Origin: Bin87 sp026710825
Lineage (GTDB): Bacteria > Chloroflexota > Dehalococcoidia > Lucifugimonadales > UBA3495
Direction of reading: 5' to 3'
Assembly: GCA_965232815.1 (NCBI GenBank)
Contig: OZ247427.1
Location: 930,001 to 994,000, forward strand
Length of the DNA stretch: 64,000 nucleotides
In this document: positions 1-9,356 of the stretch, piece by piece
Position numbering within the stretch: position 1 is the first letter of the stretch
Layout of the letters: each line of letters opens with the position of its first letter
Notes under the pieces: generated by a model
What the model saw: only the letters and a program-made list of their open reading frames with translations
The model's database searches: none
What the model was told of the DNA's origin: nothing
Translations under genes and position numbers: made by a program

Positions 1-1264
1 CCTTTGGTTCACGGACATATTGGGCAAGCTCAAGGGATTCGCGGTGTCGGTGGACGACCTGGAGGACGCGCTGGAACGGGGCGTTGGCTTCGACGGATCG
101 GCCATCGACGGATTCGCCCGCCACCACGAGAGCGATATGCGGGCACACCCCGACCCGGCCACGTTCACGCTGCTGCCCTGGCGTCCCCGGCAGAACGCCG
201 TGGCGCGCATGTTTTGCGATATCCGGCAACCCCGGGGGCAGACCTTCATCGGCGACCCGCGGCAGGTGTTGCGGCGAAACCTGGACAAGGCCGCGGAGAT
301 GGGGCTGACCTACAACGTCGGCGCCGAGTTGGAGTTCTTCTACCTGAAGAACTCCACCACGCCGGAGCTGCTGGACCTCGACGGCTATTTCGACCAGCTT
401 TCCAGCTATCCCGCGTCGGACCTTCGCCGGGACACCGTCCTCAACCTCGCCGAGATGGGGATTCCGGTCAAGTACTCGCACCACGAGGGCGCGCCGAGCC
501 AGCACGAGATCGACCTTGAATACACCGATGCGTTGACCATGGCCGACAACTTGATGACCGCAAAGCTGGTGGTCAAGGAACTTGCGCAGCTGCAGAACGT
601 GTACGCCACGTTCATGCCCAAGCCCATGTCGCGGGTCAACGGCTCCGGCCTCCACCTGCACCAGTCGCTGTTCGCGGGATCCGAGAACCGGTTCTATGAT
701 GCCGACGATGAACGATACCTGTCGGTCATGGGCAAGCGGTTCATCGCCGGTCTGATCACCCACGCGCCGGAGATAACCCTGGTCACCAACCAGTGGGTCA
801 ACTCTTACAAGCGGCTCATCCCTGGCTACGAGGCTCCGGTGTACGTTTCGTGGACTTACGTCAACCGTTCCGACCTCATACGTGTGCCCAGCTACGAACG
901 GGGCGAGGAGTCGTCCATTCGGGTCGAGTACCGGGCGCCGGACCCGTCGTGCAACCCCTACCTCGCCTTCAGCGCGATGCTGGCCGCCGGACTGAAAGGG
1001 ATCGAGGAACAGTACCAGGTGCCGGACCCCGTGGTGGGCAACGTGCAGGACATGTCCCTGCAGCGTCGCCAGTCGCTGGGGATTCGAACCCTTCCCGCCA
1101 GCCTGGGCGAGGCGATCACCCTGGCCGAAACCAGCGAATTGCTCTATGAGGCCCTGGGCGACCACGTTTTCAACAGCCTCATCGAGAACAAGAAACTGGA
1201 GTGGGACGAGTACCGTTCGGAAGTGACCGACTACGAAGTTTCCCGCTACCTGTCCACGCTGTAA
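1..1264 (+). CDS. glnA: Glutamine synthetase, type I (5' end outside window)
   Basis: ATP-dependent ligation of ammonia to glutamate. The reading frame is open from base 2, and the visible 420 residues begin inside the N-terminal beta-grasp domain, so the true start lies upstream of the window. Recognisable motifs in order are FDGSAIDGF, the metal-binding GAELEFF, the ammonia/glutamate-site NGSGLHLHQS, the nucleotide-binding KRLIPGYEAPV, and the C-terminal RVEYRAPDPSCNPYLAF. The tyrosine-containing adenylylation segment of GSI-beta enzymes was not recognised, which fits the GSI-alpha length of about 440 residues. ureA starts 17 bases after the stop, so the gene is probably cotranscribed with urease and captures the ammonia released from urea. 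Identification is firm; whether it is the housekeeping enzyme or a paralogue cannot be decided here. Confidence 0.93.
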   Translation, partial: LWFTDILGKLKGFAVSVDDLEDALERGVGFDGSAIDGFARHHESDMRAHPDPATFTLLPWRPRQNAVARMFCDIRQPRGQTFIGDPRQVLRRNLDKAAEMGLTYNVGAELEFFYLKNSTTPELLDLDGYFDQLSSYPASDLRRDTVLNLAEMGIPVKYSHHEGAPSQHEIDLEYTDALTMADNLMTAKLVVKELAQLQNVYATFMPKPMSRVNGSGLHLHQSLFAGSENRFYDADDERYLSVMGKRFIAGLITHAPEITLVTNQWVNSYKRLIPGYEAPVYVSWTYVNRSDLIRVPSYERGEESSIRVEYRAPDPSCNPYLAFSAMLAAGLKGIEEQYQVPDPVVGNVQDMSLQRRQSLGIRTLPASLGEAITLAETSELLYEALGDHVFNSLIENKKLEWDEYRSEVTDYEVSRYLSTL

Positions 1265-1281
1265 ATCCGAGGCAACCCGCC

Positions 1282-1584
1282 ATGATGCTCACTCCCCGCG
1301 AATTGGAAAAGCTCCTGATCTACGTCGCCGCCGACCTGGCGCGGAAACGGCAGGGCCGGGGCCTCAAGCTGAACGTGCCCGAATCGGTGGCCCTGATCAC
1401 CGAGTCCATACTGGAGGGAGCACGGGATGGCAGGACGGTGGCCGAGGTTATGGAACTGGGCCGGCAGGTGTTGACACGGGACGATGTGATGGACGGAGTA
1501 CCCGAACTGGTCGACCTCGTGCAGGTTGAGGCCACGTTCCCGGACGGCACCAAACTGGTGTCGGTGCACGATCCCATCGTCTAG
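1282..1584 (+). CDS. ureA: Urease subunit gamma
   Basis: Smallest structural subunit of the nickel urease (alpha-beta-gamma)3, cytoplasmic. The 100-residue product begins MMLTPRELEKLL and contains LNVPESVALI, ARDGRTVAEVM and a C-terminal VEATFPDGTKLVSVHDPI, all diagnostic of UreA, and it has the family's usual length. ATG at 1282 is chosen because it gives the canonical N-terminus and lies about ten bases after GAGG. ATG at 1285 would remove one residue. First of six urease genes and 17 bases downstream of glutamine synthetase. Confidence 0.96.
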   Translation: MMLTPRELEKLLIYVAADLARKRQGRGLKLNVPESVALITESILEGARDGRTVAEVMELGRQVLTRDDVMDGVPELVDLVQVEATFPDGTKLVSVHDPIV

Positions 1585-1625
1585 ACACGAGCAACCGGTA
1601 AACCAGAGCAACGGGCAGGTAACGA

Positions 1626-2036
1626 ATGAGCAACCCCAGCGAACACTACATCATCTCCGACGAACCCATCGAGATAAACGCCGGCCGGCCCACCAAAACC
1701 GTGTCCGTGTGGAATACGGGAGATCGCGCCATCCAGGTGGGTTCCCATTTTCATTTTTTCGAGGTCAACCGCGCGTTGCGGTTCGACCGGGAGTCGGCGT
1801 TTGGCATGCGGTTGGACGTGCCCTCCGGCGCCGCGGTGCGCTTCGAACCCGGCGACCGCAAGGATGTGACGCTGGTGACAATAGGCGGGACTCGTCGGGT
1901 GCGGGGTCTCAACGGACTCACCGACGGCAGCCTGGATTCGCCGACAGTACGGGCGGCGGCCCTTGATGCGATGCGGCGCCGGGAATTCCTGGACCAGCCG
2001 GCCGACGCAGCACGAACCAGTACCCACGAGGCATAG
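1626..2036 (+). CDS. ureB: Urease subunit beta
   Basis: Structural subunit that packs around the catalytic alpha subunit. The core shows EIN(A)GRP, VWNTGDRAIQVGSHFHFFEVNRAL, split here as VWNTGDRAIQVGSHFH then FFEVN, and a C-terminal GGTRRVRGLNGL, the usual UreB signature. At 136 residues it is about 30 longer than the standard protein. The extra part is a C-terminal tail rich in Arg and Ala after residue 105. Start ATG follows CAGGTAA. The stop is one base before the ureC ATG, implying translational coupling. The tail could extend the interface with UreC or be a neutral extension. Confidence 0.95.
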   Translation: MSNPSEHYIISDEPIEINAGRPTKTVSVWNTGDRAIQVGSHFHFFEVNRALRFDRESAFGMRLDVPSGAAVRFEPGDRKDVTLVTIGGTRRVRGLNGLTDGSLDSPTVRAAALDAMRRREFLDQPADAARTSTHEA

Positions 2037-2037
2037 C

Positions 2038-3756
2038 ATGGCCAGAATCAGTCGACGGCAATACGTGGAACTTTACGGCCCTTCCGCAGGCGACCGGTTC
2101 CGACTGGCCGACACATCCCTGGTCTGCCAGGTCGAGCGCGACCTGCTCACCCATGGCGATGAACTGGTCTTCGGCGGGGGCAAGTCCGCCCGCGACGGCA
2201 TGGGGCAGGCGTCGGAGATCACCAACGCGGGCGGCGCGCTGGATCTGGTGATCACCAACGCGATCATCATGGACCCCGTGTTGGGCATCATCAAGGGCGA
2301 TATTGGCGTGCGGCACGGGCTCATTGTGGCGATAGGCAAGTCGGGCAACCCCGGCGTCATGGACGGCGTGCATCCCGACCTGGTGGTCGGCCCAGGCACG
2401 GAGGTCATCGCCGGCGAACACCTGATAGCCACGCCCGGCGGAGTGGACTCCCACATCCACATGATCGCGCCCCAGCAGGTGTACCACGCGCTGTCCAACG
2501 GCATCACGACCATGATTGGCGGCGGCACCGGTCCCGCGGACGGGACCAACGCCACAACCTGCACTCCCGGCCCCTGGAACATCGCCCGGATGCTGGAGGC
2601 CGCGGAGCCGCTGCCCATGAACTGGGGCCTGCTGGGCAAGGGCAACGGCTGCGATCCGGCGCCGCTGGAGGAGCAGATAGCGGCAGGAGCCAGCGGCCTC
2701 AAGCTCCACGAAGACTGGGGGACCACGCCGGCCGCCATCGATACCTGCCTGTCAGTCGCCGACCGTTTCGACATACCGGTGGCCATCCACACCGACACAC
2801 TCAACGAAGCGGGATTCGTCGAGGACACCATCGCAGCCATCGGCGGGCGGGCGATTCACACCTACCACACCGAGGGCGCCGGCGGCGGGCACGCGCCCGA
2901 CATCATCCGCATCGCCGCCGAGCTGAACGTGCTGCCGTCATCCACCAACCCGACGCGTCCCTACACCGTGAACACGCTAACCGAGCACATGGACATGTTG
3001 ATGGTGTGCCACCACCTCAACCCCCGGGTCCCTGAGGATGTGGCCTTCGCCGAGAGTCGCATCCGCCCGGAAACGATGGCGGCGGAGGACGTGCTGCACG
3101 ATCTGGGAGTCATCAGCATGTATGCGTCAGACTCGCAGGCCATGGGCCGGGTCGGCGAGAACTTCACCCGCCTGTTCCAGACCGCCGACAAGATGCGGCA
3201 GTTCAAAGGCAAGTTGCCCGAGGACTCCCCCGACCACGACAATTTCCGAACGCTGCGGTATCTGGCCAAGCTCACCATCAACCCGGCCATCACCCACGGT
3301 ATTTCCCATCTGGTTGGCTCGCTGGAGCCGGGCAAACTGGCCGATATCGTGCTGTGGCCGCTGGGCAGCTTCGGCGCCAAGCCGAAGCTGATCATCAAAG
3401 GCGGCATGATCTGCTGGGCCGTGATGGGAGATCCCAACGGCTCCATACCAACCGCGGAGCCGTCCTTCTACCGCCCCATGTTCGGCGCCATGGGCAAGGC
3501 GGTCGCCAGCACCTCGCTGACCTTCGTGTCCCAAGCGGCGCACGACGCAGGAATACATCGTGACCTGGGCCTAACACGGCGGGTCGAGCCGGTGCGTGGC
3601 TGCCGCACCATCACCAAGCGGCAGATGATCCGGAACGACGCCATGCCCGTGATTGAGGTCGACCCCGACACATACACAGTGCGGGTGGACGGCGAGATTG
3701 CCACCGTGCCGCCGGCAGAGCGTCTGAGCCTGGCGCAGTTGCACTTCCTGGTCTAG
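2038..3756 (+). CDS. ureC: Urease subunit alpha (catalytic)
   Basis: Nickel-dependent hydrolysis of urea to ammonia and carbamate. The 572-residue protein has the family length and all expected active-site features: His139 and His141 in DSHIH, the carbamylated lysine Lys222 in GLKLHEDWG, downstream AIHTDTLNE and HTYHTEGAGGGHAPD histidines, the flap CHHLNPRVPEDVAFAESR, and YASDSQAMGR with the metal-binding aspartate. ATG 2038 is preceded by GAGG and gives the canonical MARISRRQYVELYGPS start. An in-frame upstream ATG at 1963 lies within ureB and is rejected. Central gene of the operon. Confidence 0.98.
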   Translation: MARISRRQYVELYGPSAGDRFRLADTSLVCQVERDLLTHGDELVFGGGKSARDGMGQASEITNAGGALDLVITNAIIMDPVLGIIKGDIGVRHGLIVAIGKSGNPGVMDGVHPDLVVGPGTEVIAGEHLIATPGGVDSHIHMIAPQQVYHALSNGITTMIGGGTGPADGTNATTCTPGPWNIARMLEAAEPLPMNWGLLGKGNGCDPAPLEEQIAAGASGLKLHEDWGTTPAAIDTCLSVADRFDIPVAIHTDTLNEAGFVEDTIAAIGGRAIHTYHTEGAGGGHAPDIIRIAAELNVLPSSTNPTRPYTVNTLTEHMDMLMVCHHLNPRVPEDVAFAESRIRPETMAAEDVLHDLGVISMYASDSQAMGRVGENFTRLFQTADKMRQFKGKLPEDSPDHDNFRTLRYLAKLTINPAITHGISHLVGSLEPGKLADIVLWPLGSFGAKPKLIIKGGMICWAVMGDPNGSIPTAEPSFYRPMFGAMGKAVASTSLTFVSQAAHDAGIHRDLGLTRRVEPVRGCRTITKRQMIRNDAMPVIEVDPDTYTVRVDGEIATVPPAERLSLAQLHFLV

Positions 3757-3767
3757 CCGGCGTTATC

Positions 3768-4481
3768 GTGTCCAACCACCAGACAGGCAGGAGTTTTCTC
3801 GCGGCCCTGCAGTTGGCCGATTCCTTCTTCCCATCGGGGATGTACGCCCACTCGCACGGGCTGGAAAGCATGGTGGCGCATGGATGGGTCAAAAACGCCG
3901 ATGATGTGGCGCAATATCTTCACAACTTGTTGGCGGCGTCGATCCTGCCGTGTGATGGCGTCGCACTGCTGAACGCCCACCGCGCCGCGCGATACGGCGA
4001 CCTGGAAACGCTGACAGAAATTGACTGGCATTTGCACGCGATGAAACTACCCGAGGAACTGCGGTTGGCGTCGTGCCATGCCGGCCGGCGGATCCTGGAC
4101 GAAACTGCGTCGCTGATGACCTGCGACTCCGGCGCCTCGATTTCCGCCGATTACCGGCAACTGGTGTTGGACCACACAACCCCGGGCACAGGCGCGGTGG
4201 CGTTGGGCGTGGTGGCGCATGCCTTCGACATACCGGCCAACAATGCCCTGCTCATGCACTGCCACAGCTTCGCGGTCGGAATGCTGGGAGCGGCGCAACG
4301 TTTGCTGCCCCTGACACATTCGGAGGCCCAGCGCATCCTCCTTTCGATGCAAGAACCGACGACCGGACCGGCCGCGGATCTCAGCGGCCGAGACTGGCGG
4401 GAAATGACATCATTCTCACCGCAGGCCGACATCGCGTCCATGCTACACGCGCACGACGATGTGCGGATGTTCGCCAGTTGA
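3768..4481 (+). CDS. ureF: Urease accessory protein UreF
   Basis: GTPase-regulating chaperone that links UreD-bound apo-urease to the UreG GTPase during nickel insertion. The 237-residue all-helical product contains the family motifs LQLADSFFPSGMYAHSHGLE near the N-terminus, and GAVALGVVAHAF in the middle. The start is GTG at 3768, eleven bases after ureC, in line with the conserved N-terminus. The order ureF-ureG-ureD after the structural genes is common, but ureE, usually ahead of ureF, is missing. Confidence 0.93.
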   Translation: MSNHQTGRSFLAALQLADSFFPSGMYAHSHGLESMVAHGWVKNADDVAQYLHNLLAASILPCDGVALLNAHRAARYGDLETLTEIDWHLHAMKLPEELRLASCHAGRRILDETASLMTCDSGASISADYRQLVLDHTTPGTGAVALGVVAHAFDIPANNALLMHCHSFAVGMLGAAQRLLPLTHSEAQRILLSMQEPTTGPAADLSGRDWREMTSFSPQADIASMLHAHDDVRMFAS

Positions 4482-4508
4482 CACCCCAGGAAAACCGGAG
4501 ACGAACAC

Positions 4509-5135
4509 ATGAGAATCGTACCCAGAATTGGCGTCGGCGGGCCGGTCGGTTCCGGCAAGACCACGCTGGTGGAAAGGCTGGTTCCGCTGCTGATGGAGCG
4601 AGACCGGCATCCGGTGGTGATCACCAACGACATTTTCACCAGGGAGGACGCCGAGCACGTGACCCGGACCCTTGCGGGAGTGTTCGATACCAACCGCATC
4701 CGCGGCGTGGCAACGGGCGCCTGCCCTCACACGGCGGTCCGCGAAGATCCCAGCCTCAACCTCCTCGCGGCCGCGGAGCTGACCGAGGCATATCCCGACT
4801 CCGATATCGTGCTGATCGAGAGCGGCGGAGACAACCTGACGCTGACTTTCAGTCCCGCGCTGGCCGACTACCAGATCTACGTCATCGACGTGGCGGCCGG
4901 CGACAAGATCCCCCGCAAGCGCGGCCAGGGCATCACCCAAACCGACCTGTTGGTAGTGAACAAGACCGACCTCGCCCCCTACGTGGGCGCGGATCTGGAC
5001 GTGATGCGGCGCGACCTCGACGTAGTGCGCGGCGAGCGACCGTATGCGTTCACCAACTGCCGCACCGGGGAAGGGTTGGACGCCGTGCTGGACCATATCC
5101 TCGATGCAATCGGCGACCCTGCAGCCCACTGCTGA
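4509..5135 (+). CDS. ureG: Urease accessory GTPase UreG
   Basis: SIMIBI-class GTPase that delivers nickel to urease. The 208-residue product has a P-loop GPVGSGKT at residues 11-18, TNDIFTREDAEH (switch region), the nickel-binding Cys-Pro-His in GACPHTAVREDPS, ESGGDNL (Walker B area) and VNKTDLAPYVGADL, the guanine-specificity NKTD. Length and motifs are standard. Start ATG 4509 is 27 bases after ureF. Its 3' end overlaps ureD by 32 bases. In the absence of a UreE, the Cys-Pro-His site of UreG would be the main nickel-holding site among the accessory proteins. Confidence 0.96.
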   Translation: MRIVPRIGVGGPVGSGKTTLVERLVPLLMERDRHPVVITNDIFTREDAEHVTRTLAGVFDTNRIRGVATGACPHTAVREDPSLNLLAAAELTEAYPDSDIVLIESGGDNLTLTFSPALADYQIYVIDVAAGDKIPRKRGQGITQTDLLVVNKTDLAPYVGADLDVMRRDLDVVRGERPYAFTNCRTGEGLDAVLDHILDAIGDPAAHC

Positions 5136-6009
5136 AACCCCGAGCGCTACCTCCCACGGGCTGGCCGAATTGCTCCTGGAGCATCGGGACGGCCGCACGC
5201 GGTTGACGCACGCACGCACGCGGCCTCCGCTATTGGTCCAGCGGGCGCTCTACCCCGACGACTCGGTTCCCGACCTGGCCCATGTTTTCCTGTCCAATCC
5301 GACCGGCGGGTTATTTGCGGGCGACCGCCAGGACGTGAAGGTAGGCGTTGGTCGCGGCGCACGGGCCCACGTCACGACCCAGAGCGCGACGAAGATATAC
5401 ACGATGGAGCACGGCAAGGCCGAACAATGCGTGGCACTCAGCGTGGCCGCCGGAGGTTACCTGGAATACCTGCCCGACCCGCTCATTCCATTCAGGGACG
5501 CCAGCCTGCAACAGGACTTTTCCATCACGGTTGAACCGGATGGCACGCTCCTCTGGTGGGATGTCATCACGCCCGGCAGGGTGGCCATGGGAGAAGCGTT
5601 TCAATATCGCGGAATCCGGAGTCGGCTGGCTGTGTACCGCGCTGGGAATCGACCGGTTTACCGGGAAGCGTTCGACCTCTGCCCGTCAGCGGCAAGGCCC
5701 ACCGGCATCGGGCTCCTGGGGATGATGGACGAAGACAGCCGGCAGGAGGGGGGCGACTTTACGCTGGGGTCCATGCTGATTGTGTGCGACGAGGACATAG
5801 CTGGCAGGGTCCTCGATTCATTGCGTGAGGCTCTGCGGGGCTGCATCAATACGCAGGCCGGCGCGTCGCTGCTGCCCGACGGAAACGGGGTTGGCCTGAA
5901 GGTGGTCGGCGCGGACTGTTCAGCGGTCCGGTCGACGATGGTACGAGCCTGGTCGATAGCAAGGCAGGAACTGATCGGTATTCCATCCACCTTGAATCGC
6001 AAGTACTGA
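5104..6009 (+). CDS. ureD: Urease accessory protein UreD/UreH
   Basis: Scaffold that binds apo-urease and recruits UreF and UreG. The 301-residue product has the family motifs LVQRALYPDD, VFLSNPTGGLFAGDR, TTQSATKIYTM and YLEYLPDPLIPFRDA, followed by WWDVITPGRVAMGE. ATG 5104 is chosen because the overlap with ureG is then only 32 bases and the length fits the family. An upstream in-frame ATG at 5044 would overlap more. Last gene of the operon; no strong hairpin terminator was seen in the following 225 bases. Confidence 0.92.
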   Translation: MQSATLQPTAETPSATSHGLAELLLEHRDGRTRLTHARTRPPLLVQRALYPDDSVPDLAHVFLSNPTGGLFAGDRQDVKVGVGRGARAHVTTQSATKIYTMEHGKAEQCVALSVAAGGYLEYLPDPLIPFRDASLQQDFSITVEPDGTLLWWDVITPGRVAMGEAFQYRGIRSRLAVYRAGNRPVYREAFDLCPSAARPTGIGLLGMMDEDSRQEGGDFTLGSMLIVCDEDIAGRVLDSLREALRGCINTQAGASLLPDGNGVGLKVVGADCSAVRSTMVRAWSIARQELIGIPSTLNRKY

Positions 6010-6133
6010 TTGTACGAAAACCTCTGGGCTGGCCTCCGCGCGCTAATTTGCCAACGCTCACTTTTCATGTTGTTGGTCCAATTGCCGCCACGAGGATGCT
6101 GACTGATGGTGTGTGCGCCTGCGAGTGAAAGGT

Positions 6134-6150
6134 TGTGAACCAAAGTCACA
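6134..6150. promoter_or_regulatory. Palindrome resembling a CRP/FNR-family site
   Basis: TGTGA-N7-TCACA lies about 85 bases upstream of the exporter operon. The half-sites match CRP-family half-sites, but the spacer is 7 rather than 6. A weak TTGCGT-N17-TAGGGT promoter-like pair follows at 6156-6184. The region 6010-6234 holds no gene that I can support. Confidence 0.3.
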
Positions 6151-6234
6151 GATTTTTGCGTTCGGTCGCCCGGTAAGGTAGGGTAACGCGGCGAGATCGA
6201 AACCTGTCCGCCGTCAACGTCCGGACCATTTTAG

Positions 6235-7122
6235 TTGTCAAGTAACAAGCGTCTATTCCGCGAAAGAGCCTTGGCCCGTCGAGGTGGTCGGGAACCGCTG
6301 GACGGCCTTTTACGCGTCACCGCTCCCCGAGAATGGATGATCCTGGCCGGCCTGGGATTCGCGCTGGCGTGTGTCCTGGCCTGGAGTTTGCTGGGCAGCG
6401 TCGAACGGAGCTTCACCGCCGGTTGTGTTTTGGCGCAGCCCGGCGAGCGACATGCCATCATCGCCGAAACCTCCGGCAACGTGGTGGAAGTCCTGGTCGA
6501 TGTGGGTGACGAGGTGGAAGTCGGGCAATCCATCGCCCGCATTCACATCCCGCAACTCAACCAGCGGGCAAACCTGGCCCGCGCCAGGGTCACAGCGTTG
6601 GAATCCACCTCCGGCATCGCGGCGGACGACCTTGCGCTGGCCCAGGCTGAGTTGAAGGAAATCGAAACCCTGCTGGCATCCAACGAATTCATCACCAGCC
6701 CCGTTGCGGGGGAGATTGCCGCTAACCGTCTCGCCCTGGGCGAGAGCGTCGCTCCCGGTTCGGCTGTCGCGATGGTGCTGGCCAAGTCCGATACCGGGCT
6801 GGAGGCAGTATCCCTGTTGACGCCCACGCAGGTGGAGCATTTTGATCTCGGCGCTGAGGCCCAGGTGCTGATAGCGGACGACGGCGGGAACAGAACCCGG
6901 GCCGTGGATGCTGAGGTGACTGCGACAACTGACCGCGCGATTGCGCCGCCCGATTGGCTGGCGGAGTATGGCCTGCCTGTACCGAGTCGGGGGTATCTGG
7001 TCCAACTGGCATTCGACGAACCTCCGGGTGAGCATTTGACCGACGGCGATCCGTGCAATCTGCGGGTGGTGGTGGGAGAGCACCGGCCGCTGGCGTTCCT
7101 GGCGCCGCGAGGCCTCCGCTGA
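6235..7122 (+). CDS. NHLP-system HlyD-type membrane-fusion protein
   Basis: Periplasm-spanning or adaptor component of a peptide exporter. The 295-residue product starts with TTG directly after an in-frame TAG. It has a basic cytosolic stretch (LFRERALARRGG, then DGLLRVTAPREWM) typical of HlyD-like proteins of NHLM bacteriocin systems, one membrane helix at about residues 34-54, and a biotinyl-lipoyl-like domain (AETSGNVVEVLVDVGDEV). A short coiled-coil segment follows (residues ~115-155), then a beta-rich C-terminal part. The next gene starts five bases later and encodes the cognate peptidase-transporter. Specific assignment to the NHLM group rests on the N-terminus and the neighbours. Confidence 0.85.
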   Translation: MSSNKRLFRERALARRGGREPLDGLLRVTAPREWMILAGLGFALACVLAWSLLGSVERSFTAGCVLAQPGERHAIIAETSGNVVEVLVDVGDEVEVGQSIARIHIPQLNQRANLARARVTALESTSGIAADDLALAQAELKEIETLLASNEFITSPVAGEIAANRLALGESVAPGSAVAMVLAKSDTGLEAVSLLTPTQVEHFDLGAEAQVLIADDGGNRTRAVDAEVTATTDRAIAPPDWLAEYGLPVPSRGYLVQLAFDEPPGEHLTDGDPCNLRVVVGEHRPLAFLAPRGLR

Positions 7123-7126
7123 GGGC

Positions 7127-9328
7127 ATGGGCATGGCATGGATGCGATCGGGCCGGTCGAAGGTCAAGCGGATTCGGACGCCGCTATTCCCGCAGATGGA
7201 GGCGGCGGAGTGCGGCGCGGCCTGCCTCGGCTCGGTGCTGGCCTATTTCGGACGCTGGGTATCCATAGAAACCCTCCGAAAGGCCTGCGGGGTGAACCGG
7301 GACGGCACCAGCGCTGCCGATCTAGTTACCGCGGCCAGGGAGTACGGTCTGCGCATAACCGGTTGGCGCAAGGAAGTACACGAGCTGGCAGACGTGCCCT
7401 TGCCGGCCATCCTGTTTTGGGATTTCAATCACTTCGTAGTCCTGGAAGGTGTCGGGCGCGGACGGTTCTACCTCAACGATCCGGCCAACGGACGCCGGTG
7501 GGTCAGCGAGGAGACGTTTGACCAGGCGTTCACCGGAATAGTTCTGCAGGTGGAACGCACTTCGGAGTTTCGCACGGAAGGCGAGGCTCCCGGCGCACTG
7601 CGCAGCCTTTGGCCGTGGTTGCGGGATGTGAAAACTCCGCTGGGATTCGTGGCTTTGTGCGGACTCCTGCTGGCGTGGCCGGGGCTGGCCGTGCCCATCC
7701 TGCTGAGCCTGTTCATTGACCACGCCCTGGTTGCGCCGGAACCATCATGGGGATGGACGCTAACGGTGGCCGTGGCGTTGGCCGGCGGGCTGGTGTTCGT
7801 ATTGACGTGGTTACAGCAGACGGTCTTGAGACGACTCGCCATCCGCCTCTCGGTGGTGCATGCCGAGCGGTTGTTGTCCCGTCTCTTCCGCCTGCCGGCC
7901 CATTATTTCACCCACCGGTTCGCGGGGGACCTGACGTCGCGAGTGCAGTTGATCGATGCCATAGCGGGAAACACAACGAAGCAGTGCGTCGGGGTGATGA
8001 TCGAATTCGTCATGAGCGTTCTGTTCCTGGCGTTGATGATATTTTACGACCCCTTGCTGGCTGCGGTGGTGGCGCTGCTGGCCGTGGCGCAGGTTGGGTT
8101 GATGTTCGCGTTGAGCCACCTGCGGACTGACGAGAGCCGGCAGCTGCGACGTGAACAGGCGTTGCTCTTCGGCGTCGGAACATCCGGGTTGCGCAGCATC
8201 GACAATCTTCGGGCCACCGCCAGCGAGGATGATTTCTTCGGTCGTTGGGCCGGCCACCAAGCCAGGGAACTGGTCGCACGGCAGCGATTCACGGAGTTGG
8301 GTTACATCATCACCGCCCTGCCGCGCCTGTTCCTGTTCCTCGGACTCGCTGCGGTGCTGGGCCTGGGCGGTTGGCGTGTGATGTCCGGAGATATGTCCCT
8401 GGGAGTGTTGATGGGATTCTACGTGGTGGCCGGCAACTTCCTGCTCCCCATTGGCCGGTTCGTCCAATTCGCCGATTCATTCCAGATGCTCGAAGCCGAT
8501 CTGCAAAGAATTGACGACGTGATGGACGCGGTCGAGGATCCGACCCTGGAGCGGAGCAATGAGCCCGGCTCCAACTCCGTGGCCACGCTGAACGGTGCGC
8601 TGCGACTGGCCGGACGTATTGAACTGCGCAATGTGACCTTCGGATACCAGACCAACCGGCCGCCGCTGATCGAAAACCTGAGCCTCACCGTTGAACCCGG
8701 CCAGCGAGTCGCGATCATTGGCCCCACTGGGTCAGGGAAATCCACCCTGCTGAAACTGGTCAGTGGGGAATATGCCCCCTGGTCCGGAGACATCCTGTTT
8801 GACAATGTGCCCGTGGGCGAGATACCGCGAGATGTGCTGACCAGCTCCCTGGCGACCGTGGACCAGCACATCTTCCTTTTCGCCGCCTCGGTGCGCGACA
8901 ACATCACGATGTGGAACCCAGCGATACCCGACCACCAATTGGTCGCGGCGTGCAACGACGCGGTGATCCATGACGAGATCGTTAGCCGCCCCTCGGCGTA
9001 CGAGTCCCTTTTGCAGGAGGGCGGACGCAACCTGAGCGGCGGCCAGCGGCAGAGGCTGGAAATCAGCCGCGCCCTGGTCAACAACCCGTCGGTACTGGTC
9101 CTGGATGAGGCCACCAGCACCCTCGACGCTGTGACCGAATTGCACATTGACGACGCGCTGCGACGTCGGGGATGCACGTGCCTGATTGTCGCTCACCGGC
9201 TGAGCACGATACGGGACTGCGATCTGATCCTGGTCATGGACGGGGGCCGCGAGGTCCAGCGGGGGACGCACGACGCGTTGATGAGGGACGAAAACGGGCT
9301 GTACGCGCAACTCATGCAGGCCCAGTGA
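7127..9328 (+). CDS. NHLM-type ABC transporter with C39 leader peptidase
   Basis: Exports small peptides and removes their double-glycine-type leader. Of its 733 residues, the first 140 form a C39 cysteine peptidase with Cys29 in QMEAAECGAACL, His102 in FNHFVVLEG and Asp118 in LNDPANG, a complete catalytic set. Six membrane helices span about 165-440. The C-terminal ATPase has Walker A GPTGSGKST, signature LSGGQRQRLE, Walker B VLVLDEATS and H-loop AHRLS. ATG 7127 is chosen; ATG 7133 is equally possible. Flanked by the membrane-fusion gene and a second ABC transporter, as in NHLM gene sets. No substrate peptide is encoded nearby. Confidence 0.93.
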   Translation: MGMAWMRSGRSKVKRIRTPLFPQMEAAECGAACLGSVLAYFGRWVSIETLRKACGVNRDGTSAADLVTAAREYGLRITGWRKEVHELADVPLPAILFWDFNHFVVLEGVGRGRFYLNDPANGRRWVSEETFDQAFTGIVLQVERTSEFRTEGEAPGALRSLWPWLRDVKTPLGFVALCGLLLAWPGLAVPILLSLFIDHALVAPEPSWGWTLTVAVALAGGLVFVLTWLQQTVLRRLAIRLSVVHAERLLSRLFRLPAHYFTHRFAGDLTSRVQLIDAIAGNTTKQCVGVMIEFVMSVLFLALMIFYDPLLAAVVALLAVAQVGLMFALSHLRTDESRQLRREQALLFGVGTSGLRSIDNLRATASEDDFFGRWAGHQARELVARQRFTELGYIITALPRLFLFLGLAAVLGLGGWRVMSGDMSLGVLMGFYVVAGNFLLPIGRFVQFADSFQMLEADLQRIDDVMDAVEDPTLERSNEPGSNSVATLNGALRLAGRIELRNVTFGYQTNRPPLIENLSLTVEPGQRVAIIGPTGSGKSTLLKLVSGEYAPWSGDILFDNVPVGEIPRDVLTSSLATVDQHIFLFAASVRDNITMWNPAIPDHQLVAACNDAVIHDEIVSRPSAYESLLQEGGRNLSGGQRQRLEISRALVNNPSVLVLDEATSTLDAVTELHIDDALRRRGCTCLIVAHRLSTIRDCDLILVMDGGREVQRGTHDALMRDENGLYAQLMQAQ

Positions 9329-9356
9329 GTCGGATTGCCGTCCATGGATAACAGAA

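Noticed and set aside
6067..6128. Very short peptides (10-11 residues, one with Cys-X-Cys) upstream of the exporter as possible precursors
   Set aside because: They have no leader of NHLP type, no Gly-Gly site and no good SD.
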